Source: Neoactinobaculum massilliense
Lineage (GTDB): Bacteria > Actinomycetota > Actinomycetes > Actinomycetales > Actinomycetaceae
Direction: 5' to 3'
NCBI RefSeq assembly: GCF_900604955.1
Contig: NZ_UWPE01000001.1
Coordinates: 744,001 to 808,000, forward strand
Length of the DNA: 64,000 bases
Below, piece by piece: positions 58,048 to 64,000 of the stretch (position 1 is the first letter of the stretch; the number at the start of each line of letters is the position of its first letter). Below the pieces are notes generated by a model, which was given only the letters and a program-made list of their open reading frames with translations, made no database searches and was not told the origin of the DNA. The position numbers were made by a program, and so were the translations under genes.

Positions 58048-59211
58048 CTACCCCCTCTTCTTTCCCTCCCCAGCGGGGCGTTTCTTCCGTGGACTTGCGT
58101 CCAGATCGTCGGCCAGCGGATGGGAATGGAGCCGGCGCTCTATACCCATAAGCGCCTCGGTCAGGCCGGCCCAGGTGGTCCACTCATTCGATGTGGATAC
58201 CATCCACGGCACCGCATCGGCCACCGTCATGTTTTCCACCACGGCTAACCGCTCCAGCGAATTCTCCCATTCTTTCATACAGTCCAGCGCACTAGCCCAG
58301 GAGGAATAGCCCGCAAAGCCGGCTAGCGTGGCGCCTTCGCTCCGTGGCGCTTCAATGAGGAATCGCCGGAAACCCGCCACTTGATCACACGCCACGATGC
58401 CGTCCGGTGTAAGCGAGGAATACCGGAGGACGGCGACGAGCCCCATGAGGGCCACCGCCGCCGATACACCAAACCAGAATCCGCCCAGCCCCGTGGCAAT
58501 CAGCCAGATGAGCGCACCGAGTGCACCGAGCGCACCGACACCCGCAAGTACGGCACCAATGGTGCCCAGTGCTTCGCGCCGGCGCGAGTACCATCCGCGC
58601 GTGAGTACCTCCCGCTTCTCCGCCTCCGCCTGTGCCAGTGAGGCACGCAGCGAATAGCCCTGGACGCGTGCAAGCGGCTTGCCCTCCACCGGAAGTCCGG
58701 CCGATTCAAGTGCGCTTCGGTAGCTCACCGAATCCACGGGATTGGCCGCGGCGTAGGCGGCCGATTCTGCCCTGCCGCTCTCCAGTACCGCGAGAAGGCT
58801 GCGGGCATCCTCCGGGAGGTCATCTCCTTCGGATTCGCGGTCAAGGCGCACAATATAGACCCGCTGACCCGCCGTGGTGTGATCCGTCATGAATACAAAA
58901 CCGATGTAGCCGCGCCGGGCCAACTCAAACAGCGTGGCGGTAGTGGATTCATCCCCCGCTGAGCCGCGGTAAAGAAACCCGCCCACACCCGGTGACATCT
59001 CTGGCGGGGCAGAGCGGAGCGGCGCCTCGTCTGTGCCAGCGCGACGCAGCGGATGCTTACCAATACGCGGAAATTCTCCGCGCGGCGTATCCGCATAGGC
59101 GCGGGACGCCCGCAGCGCCACCAGCATCACGGCCAGGGCGAACACCACCAGGGCCAATCCTGCTACAAACTCCGGCACGGTAATTCCCAGTGTCTGCACC
59201 ACTCTGTTCAC
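58048..59211 (-). CDS. DUF2207-like membrane protein lacking the N-terminal domain
   Basis: A 387-residue protein from GTG 59211, with GGGAGG 4 nt upstream. One N-terminal TM (VPEFVAGLALVVFALAVMLV) and a central pair (TIGAVLAGVGALGALGALIWLI and GFWFGVSAAVALMGLVAVL) flank segments typical of DUF2207 C-terminal halves: PPEMSPGVGGFLYRGSAGDESTTATLFELARRGYI and FLIEAPRSEG. The usual extracellular N-terminal DUF2207 domain is missing. Function is unknown. It ends with a Lys/Arg-rich tail. Confidence 0.75.
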   Translation of the reverse strand: MNRVVQTLGITVPEFVAGLALVVFALAVMLVALRASRAYADTPRGEFPRIGKHPLRRAGTDEAPLRSAPPEMSPGVGGFLYRGSAGDESTTATLFELARRGYIGFVFMTDHTTAGQRVYIVRLDRESEGDDLPEDARSLLAVLESGRAESAAYAAANPVDSVSYRSALESAGLPVEGKPLARVQGYSLRASLAQAEAEKREVLTRGWYSRRREALGTIGAVLAGVGALGALGALIWLIATGLGGFWFGVSAAVALMGLVAVLRYSSLTPDGIVACDQVAGFRRFLIEAPRSEGATLAGFAGYSSWASALDCMKEWENSLERLAVVENMTVADAVPWMVSTSNEWTTWAGLTEALMGIERRLHSHPLADDLDASPRKKRPAGEGKKRG

Positions 59212-59268
59212 GCTACCTCCCGGCTGCTAGCCTACCGGCCGCGTGCGAGCCTACCGATCCCTCGCGGT

Positions 59269-59318
59269 ATTTCTTGTCGGAGTTGTGCCCCGTCATTTCT
59301 TGCCGGAGTTGTGCCCCG
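59269..59318. repeat. Two tandem 24-bp repeats in the DUF2207-like / aldo-keto reductase divergent region
   Basis: Copies at 59269-59292 and 59295-59318 (ATTTCTTG...GTGCCCCG) differ at one base and have a 2-nt spacer, giving a 26-bp period. They stand about 60 bp upstream of the DUF2207-like start and 145 bp upstream of the aldo/keto reductase. Possible operator pair or remnant; function unknown. Confidence 0.7.
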
Positions 59319-59461
59319 CCGCAGGTCTCGACGCCTCTCACCTGCCGTCCGTCCATCATCACTGGCCCCACAATTTCCCTCCCTGCCCGGCTGCTCGCCG
59401 CCCGGCGTCGGCCGGACATACAAAACACCCGCTGCTACCACCCACATCCTCCGCTGTGGCG

Positions 59462-59467
59462 TAGCCT
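59462..59467 (+). promoter_or_regulatory. Leaderless -10 element of the aldo/keto reductase gene
   Basis: TAGCCT, then ACAGGC, then GTG at 59474. Confidence 0.55.
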
Positions 59468-59473
59468 ACAGGC

Positions 59474-60403
59474 GTGAAGATTCAGACTATGCCGAACGCG
59501 GGCATTGACGTATCCGCCGTCGCGCTCGGGCTCATGCGCATTAACGATAAATCTGACGCCGAGATCCGTAATCTCTACGCCGCCGCCCGTGAATCCGGAA
59601 TTAATTTCTTTGATAACGCGGACATCTACGGCCCCACTCTGCACGCATGTGAGGCCCGTTTTGGCGGAGCGCTCAAGCTCTCCTCATCCGAACGCGAGCA
59701 CATCATCATCCAGACGAAGGCGGGCATCGTCAAGGATCAGGGATACTACGACTTTTCCTATGACCACATCATGCAGGAGGTCAATGACTCCCTTGCCGCG
59801 CTGAGGACGGACTATATCGACATCCTGCTGCTGCATCGTCCGGATGCGCTGGCTGAACCGGAGGAGGTAGCGCGCGCATTTTCTGATCTTCAGGCCGGTG
59901 GCAAGGTGCGCTTCTTCGGCGTCTCCAACCACACGCCGCGGCAGATCGACCTGTTGAAAATGGCTGTACGGCAACCCATTGTGGCGAACCAAATGCAGCT
60001 TTCCATGACGCATTCGTTCCTGGTGGCTCAGGGCATTGCCGCAAATATGCGCGAGGATCAGGCTGTGGTGCGCGACGGCGGCGGCCTGGTGGACTACTGC
60101 CGGGTAGGTGGTATCACGCTCCAGGCGTGGTCACCCATGCAGAGCGGTGAGGGCGGGCTCGTGCTTGACCACGAGCGCTACCCCGAGCTCATGGAGGTAG
60201 TTGACCATCTTGCCACCAAGTACGGTGTCACCCCGGAGGCTATCGCCACGGCATGGATCACGCGGCATCCGGCAAACATTCAGGTGATTCTAGGAACCAC
60301 CTCGCCCCAGCGCGTACGTGATTCCGCGGCGGGTGCGGATGTGGTGCTGACTCGTGCCGAGTGGTACGCGATCCTCCGGGCGGCAGGTTGGATCGTTCCC
60401 TAG
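59474..60403 (+). CDS. Aldo/keto reductase
   Basis: A 309-residue AKR with a TIM-barrel fold. Catalytic Asp and Tyr lie in FDNADIYGP, the Lys in IIQTKAGI, and a His in LLLHRPDALAEPEEVA. NADPH-site residues are in the C-terminal part (VILGTTSPQRVRDSAAGADV). Substrate unknown; it is most like the YdhF/oxidoreductase subgroup. GTG at 59474 follows a leaderless -10. Confidence 0.93.
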   Translation: MKIQTMPNAGIDVSAVALGLMRINDKSDAEIRNLYAAARESGINFFDNADIYGPTLHACEARFGGALKLSSSEREHIIIQTKAGIVKDQGYYDFSYDHIMQEVNDSLAALRTDYIDILLLHRPDALAEPEEVARAFSDLQAGGKVRFFGVSNHTPRQIDLLKMAVRQPIVANQMQLSMTHSFLVAQGIAANMREDQAVVRDGGGLVDYCRVGGITLQAWSPMQSGEGGLVLDHERYPELMEVVDHLATKYGVTPEAIATAWITRHPANIQVILGTTSPQRVRDSAAGADVVLTRAEWYAILRAAGWIVP

Positions 60404-60465
60404 TGCCCCACATCGCCGGGCCCACCGCGCTTATCCGATAGGATAGTGAGTCGCGCGGTTCGCTC

Positions 60466-61158
60466 ATGCACCGCGTGCCGTGCCCGATCCTAGGAGAACC
60501 CATCATTCCCCTGACATCATTGCAATCATCCGCAGCCTCACTGGATGGCCTCACCGGCTGGGTCGTGACCGTTGTGGACACTATCGGCGAACTCGGTGTG
60601 GCACTCCTGATTGCCCTGGAGAACGTGTTCCCGCCCATCCCCTCGGAAGTCATTCTTCCGTTAGCCGGCTTTACGGCGGGACAGCCCGGTTCCGCCATGT
60701 CGTGGCTTTCCGCCGTAGGTGCGGCAACCGCCGGATCGCTCCTGGGCGCCTGGATCCTCTACGGGCTGGGCTACTGGTTTGGACGCGAACGCACTCGCAA
60801 GTTTCTTCTGTGGCTCCCGCTCACCAAGGCCTCGGACGTGGATAGGACCGAAGCGTGGTTCGATGCTCACGGCAAGTGGACCGTCTTTTTTGGCCGCATG
60901 ATTCCTGTGTTTCGCTCGCTGATCTCGCTTCCGGCCGGCGTGGTGAAAATGAATGTCTGGGCTTTCACCCTGCTGACCACGGCGGGTTCGGCCATCTGGA
61001 ACATCGTGCTCATTACGGCCGGCTACTATCTAGGGGCAAACTGGACTGTAGTCCGGGATTATGTGGGGTATGTGGCCTCTGGGGTGGTGGTTCTCCTCGT
61101 CGTGGCCATTATCTGGTGGATAATCCATCGCGTGCGGCAAAATCGCACGGCCGCGTAG
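60466..61158 (+). CDS. DedA-family membrane protein
   Basis: A DedA/SNARE-associated family protein with the signature ENVFPPIPSEVILPLAGF, GRERTRKFLLW, and GRMIPVFRSLISLPAGVVKMNVW, plus four or five TM helices. DedA proteins act in lipid flipping and envelope homeostasis. The ORF runs from ATG 60466 (230 aa), but the only Shine-Dalgarno (AGGAG, 60492-60496) points to an ATC/ATT at 60502-60507 as a non-canonical start. The amino-terminal 15 residues from 60466 have no family similarity. Confidence 0.88.
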   Translation: MHRVPCPILGEPIIPLTSLQSSAASLDGLTGWVVTVVDTIGELGVALLIALENVFPPIPSEVILPLAGFTAGQPGSAMSWLSAVGAATAGSLLGAWILYGLGYWFGRERTRKFLLWLPLTKASDVDRTEAWFDAHGKWTVFFGRMIPVFRSLISLPAGVVKMNVWAFTLLTTAGSAIWNIVLITAGYYLGANWTVVRDYVGYVASGVVVLLVVAIIWWIIHRVRQNRTAA

Positions 61159-61311
61159 CGTCCAGGGTCAGTATGATTGCGTGCCATACAGGATCCGTTC
61201 GACGCCGCCGGCGTGCCTTCACCACGGCTAGTAGACGGGCATCACCTGGGCGGCGTGGCCCGCGCCGCCTCGTCCCAGGCATTTCTCCCATAACGGGGGT
61301 AGATTTAGTTA

Positions 61312-61351
61312 TCTGGATCCGTCACATCTATTCTGGATCTGTCACATTTAT
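61312..61351. repeat. Two head-to-tail 20-bp repeats upstream of the UDP-glucose dehydrogenase gene
   Basis: TCTGGATCCGTCACATCTAT (61312-61331) is followed directly by a second copy (61332-61351) differing by C to T at two positions. The second copy ends 9 nt before the ATG and overlaps the probable -10 and the start of the ribosome site (GGAG). Confidence 0.75.
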
Positions 61352-61360
61352 GGAGAATTC

Positions 61361-62527
61361 ATGAAGATTACAGTCATCGGTCTTGGCTATGTGGGGCTCT
61401 CCAATGCCCTCCTACTTTCGTTCCACCACGATGTGTGGGGCCTTGATATCAGTGAGGAGCGGGTTGCTACGCTGCAGGCGGGAAAGAGCCCACTTGTGGA
61501 CCGGGAGATCGAGGCTGCCATGGCCGATAGCTCGAAGAGCTTCCAGGTGACCATGGACTTTGCCGCGGCAATCGCGGACGCGTCCTACGTAATCATCGCT
61601 ACCCCGACGAACTACGACGAGGTGCGTAACCAGTTCGACACGAGCGCTGTTGATTCCGTACTACAGCAGCTGGTGGATGCCGAGTACAAGGGCGCCGTCA
61701 TTATCAAGTCCACCATTCCGATTGGTTTCACCGCGGATGCACGCAAGCGCTTCCCTGCGCTGAGCATTAGCTTCTCCCCCGAGTTCCTGCGCGAGGGCAA
61801 GGCACTCTACGACAACCAGCATCCGAGCCGCGTGGTGGTCTCCGACGAGGTTCCCGAGGGCCCGGCTTTCGCGAAAATCCTGGCGGGTGCGGCACTCGAT
61901 GAGAACGTTTCAGTTCTTACCACCCCGTGCACGGAGTGCGAGGCCATCAAGCTATTCGCTAATACATACCTGGCTATGCGCGTGGCCTATTTCAATGAAC
62001 TGGACAGCTTCGCAATGTCCAAGGGCCTGAGCACCAAGAAGATCGTCGAGGGCGTATCGCTCGATCCCCGTATCGGTAACCACTACAACAATCCGAGCTT
62101 CGGTTACGGCGGGTACTGCCTCCCGAAGGACAGCAAGGAACTCCTCGCCAACTTCGAGGGCGTACCGCAGGCCCTCATCAGCGCCATCGTTGAATCTAAT
62201 GACATCCGTAAGCAGTTCATCACGGATTCCGTGATCGCCGAGCATCCCACCACGGTGGGTGTCTACCGGCTCGCGATGAAGTCCGGTTCTGATAATGCTC
62301 GTTCCTCGGCAATCCTGGATATTATCGGCCGGCTCACAAAGCAGGGCATTAACGTGATCGTTTACGATCAGGGTGTCAAGCGCGAGCTGCACAAGGATCT
62401 CACGTATGTTGATGATTTTGCGGCCTTCGCCCAGGATTCTGATCTTATCCTGGCCAACCGCATGGATTCGGAACTAAAGCCGTACGCCTCGAAGGTTCGC
62501 ACGCGCGATCTTTTCGAACGCGACTAG
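61361..62527 (+). CDS. ugd: UDP-glucose 6-dehydrogenase
   Basis: A 388-residue NDP-sugar dehydrogenase of the Escherichia Ugd length. NAD-binding GLGYVGLSNA at residues 7-16; ATPTNYDEVRNQFDTS; substrate-binding EFLREGKALYDN; catalytic Cys in FGYGGYCLPKDSKEL (about residue 252). It oxidises UDP-glucose to UDP-glucuronate for surface polysaccharides. GGAG is 5 nt before the ATG. It is isolated from any visible polysaccharide cluster, and its base composition appears a little lower in GC than neighbours (by eye). Confidence 0.93.
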   Translation: MKITVIGLGYVGLSNALLLSFHHDVWGLDISEERVATLQAGKSPLVDREIEAAMADSSKSFQVTMDFAAAIADASYVIIATPTNYDEVRNQFDTSAVDSVLQQLVDAEYKGAVIIKSTIPIGFTADARKRFPALSISFSPEFLREGKALYDNQHPSRVVVSDEVPEGPAFAKILAGAALDENVSVLTTPCTECEAIKLFANTYLAMRVAYFNELDSFAMSKGLSTKKIVEGVSLDPRIGNHYNNPSFGYGGYCLPKDSKELLANFEGVPQALISAIVESNDIRKQFITDSVIAEHPTTVGVYRLAMKSGSDNARSSAILDIIGRLTKQGINVIVYDQGVKRELHKDLTYVDDFAAFAQDSDLILANRMDSELKPYASKVRTRDLFERD

Positions 62528-62551
62528 TCCCTGACAAGAAAGCAGGACAGC

Positions 62552-63379
62552 ATGACCGGCAGCAGCGAAACTCCGTCCCTACCGGGGCCCGAGCCCGTCC
62601 AGCGCGTACGTGTTCAACACCTACGTGAAATGATGAAGCGTGGCGAAAAGATCACGGCCCTGACGGCGTCGAGCACGGATACCGCACGGATCTTTGATGC
62701 TGCCGGCGTGGACCTGCTCTATGTGAGCGAAACTCTCGCCGCCTCCCAGCTGGGGTACTCCACGGTCCTGTCCCTTAACCTCAACCACATGGTGGAGGCC
62801 ACTTCTGCCGTCACCCGCGGCACCACGCGTGCTTTCATTGTGGCGGATCTTCCGTTTGGTTCCTACGAGTCCTCCCCCACGCAGGCCATCGCCAGCGCGG
62901 TGCAGCTGGTGCGCGCGGGAGCCGACGCCGTGGCCGTGAGTGCTGCCACGCCTACGATCCGCGCCATCACACAGGCGGGCATGAACGTTATGGCACGCAT
63001 TGGATATGTGCCGCAGCACGACGCCGTACTGGGCGGGCCGCGCGTGGTGGGGCGCCGGGAGCGTGAGGCCGAAGCCCTCGTTGATATGGCCGGGGAAGCC
63101 GAGGAGGCGGGTGTCTTCGCGGTACTTCTCGACATGGTGCCGGCCAAGCTGGCGGGTAAAATCACGGAGATCCTGCACGTCCCCACCATTGGGCTGGGTG
63201 CCGGTCCGCACACCGACGGCCAGGTACTGGAGTGGACGGACGTAGCCGGTATATCCCAGCAGCACCCCGGTTACGCACGCGCTTTCGGCGACGTGACCGG
63301 CGCCCTTCGCGCCGCCGTGGATTCCTACCGCAGCGCCGTCACGGAGGAACGCTTCCCGGGGCCGGAACAGTCTGCGTAA
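62552..63379 (+). CDS. panB: 3-methyl-2-oxobutanoate hydroxymethyltransferase (ketopantoate hydroxymethyltransferase)
   Basis: A 275-residue PanB TIM barrel for pantothenate synthesis: 5,10-methylene-THF plus 2-oxoisovalerate to ketopantoate. LREMMKRGEKITALTASSTDTARIFDAAGVDLLYVS carries the N-terminal helix and Mg site; VADLPFGSYESSP is a family signature; MARIGYVPQ and TIGLGAGPHTDGQVLEWTD follow. AGCAGGACAGC lies before the ATG. It follows ugd by 24 nt and could be co-transcribed. Confidence 0.94.
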   Translation: MTGSSETPSLPGPEPVQRVRVQHLREMMKRGEKITALTASSTDTARIFDAAGVDLLYVSETLAASQLGYSTVLSLNLNHMVEATSAVTRGTTRAFIVADLPFGSYESSPTQAIASAVQLVRAGADAVAVSAATPTIRAITQAGMNVMARIGYVPQHDAVLGGPRVVGRREREAEALVDMAGEAEEAGVFAVLLDMVPAKLAGKITEILHVPTIGLGAGPHTDGQVLEWTDVAGISQQHPGYARAFGDVTGALRAAVDSYRSAVTEERFPGPEQSA

Positions 63380-63456
63380 TACGCGTCACTACCCCGCTAC
63401 GCGGCGCCACCGACGTCGCCTGCCATCCCGTCACTACCTCGACCGGTTCAGGCTCC

Positions 63457-63462
63457 TAGACT
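63457..63462 (+). promoter_or_regulatory. Leaderless -10 element of map
   Basis: TAGACT, then GGTCGT, then ATG at 63469. Identical in hexamer and spacing to the polyprenyl synthetase promoter. Confidence 0.55.
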
Positions 63463-63468
63463 GGTCGT

Positions 63469-64000
63469 ATGACTGAACTAGCAAGCCGGGCCCCGCTGGG
63501 GCACACCATTCAGGGCCGTATTTCGCCCAGGTTGAACGTGCCAAACTCTATTGAGCGGCCAGAGTACATGTTCCATGACGGCCCGGAGCGTATCACGGCA
63601 TCCGATGTGAAGGATGAGGAGACCATCGAGCGTATCCGCGAGGCCGGTACCATTGCCGCGGATGCCATGTATGAGGCCGCCAAGGCAATCAAGCCGGGCG
63701 TCACCACGGACACGCTGGACAGAATCGCCCACGAGTACATGGTGGATAACGGCGCCTACCCCTCCACGCTCGGATACATGGGCTACCCGAAGTCCATCTG
63801 CACGTCAGTGAATGAGGTGATCTGCCATGGCATCCCTGACGACCGCCCACTTGAAGAAGGCGACATCATTAACCTGGATGTCACCGCCTACAAGAATGGC
63901 GTGCATGGCGATACGTCGGCAATGTTCACCGTCGGCGAGGTGGATGAGGAGTCCCGCCTGCTCATTGAGCGCACCGCCCAGGCCACGCTACGCGGTATCC
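63469..64000 (+). CDS. map: Methionine aminopeptidase type I (3' end outside window)
   Basis: 177 codons of an open frame to the window edge. The N-terminal extension ([23 protein letters not shown]) is typical of actinobacterial MetAP1c. The metal-site segments [18 protein letters not shown] (two Asp) and [18 protein letters not shown] (His) are visible; the rest of the active site lies beyond 64000. It removes the initiator methionine from new proteins. Confidence 0.95.
   Translation, partial: MTELASRAPLGHTIQGRISPRLNVPNSIERPEYMFHDGPERITASDVKDEETIERIREAGTIAADAMYEAAKAIKPGVTTDTLDRIAHEYMVDNGAYPSTLGYMGYPKSICTSVNEVICHGIPDDRPLEEGDIINLDVTAYKNGVHGDTSAMFTVGEVDEESRLLIERTAQATLRGI

Overview
The window is chromosomal DNA from a high-GC Gram-positive bacterium (Actinomycetota). 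Several gene blocks follow the actinobacterial order seen in Mycobacterium and Streptomyces: DUF3000–rnd; TRAM RNA methyltransferase–APC permease–two TrkA proteins–DUF3159–OB-fold–DUF3710–DUF4193; parE–DUF7455–exonuclease–sigA–DUF4192; polyprenyl synthetase–PASTA kinase; lpd–sucB–DUF4191–glnA. A topoisomerase IV pair (parC, parE), a PPi-type phosphofructokinase and moderate GC (about 60% by eye) suggest an Actinomycetaceae-like organism such as Actinotignum, Actinobaculum or Trueperella relatives. The genus is inference only.

Layout. 0–2.6 kb: end of a BMP-type nucleoside/sugar ABC importer (ATPase, lipoprotein). 2.8–9.6 kb: glgX–treY–treZ, converting glycogen or maltodextrin to trehalose. 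9.6–16 kb: FemAB-like ligase, DUF3000, RNase D, 23S/tRNA m5U-type methyltransferase, APC permease. 15.8–21.8 kb: two TrkA K+ regulatory proteins, a DUF3159/OB-fold/DUF3710 operon, DUF4193, SepH and an alkaline-phosphatase-fold enzyme. 21.9–31.8 kb: parC and parE in opposite orientations, separated by a glutamine-type ABC transporter, a nitroreductase and an orphan AT-richer membrane protein. 32–40.7 kb: DUF7455, exonuclease, sigA, DUF4192, polyprenyl diphosphate synthase, a small transglycosylase, a PASTA Ser/Thr kinase and PPi-PFK. 40.8–44.5 kb: a heterodimeric ABC exporter with a structured leader RNA and overlapping upstream ORF. 44.5–51.6 kb: small membrane protein, DEDD-exonuclease/GIY-YIG fusion, SOD, FKBP lipoprotein, M20 dipeptidase, DUF3043. 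51.8–58 kb: lpd–sucB, an anchored unknown, DUF4191, glnA. 58–64 kb: DUF2207-like protein, aldo/keto reductase, DedA, UDP-glucose dehydrogenase, panB and the start of map.

Most of the window is housekeeping. No phage, insertion sequence, CRISPR array, tRNA or rRNA was seen. The strongest regulatory theme is a repeated promoter arrangement: a TAGnnT-like -10 hexamer placed 6–7 nt before the start codon of more than a dozen genes, which indicates widespread leaderless transcription and resets several start codons. The most interesting single locus is the asymmetric ABC exporter. One of its ATPase domains has lost Walker A, Q-loop and H-loop residues, and it is preceded by a roughly 140-nt leader with several perfect helices and a 65-codon upstream ORF that overlaps the exporter start, suggesting leader-peptide or riboswitch-type control.
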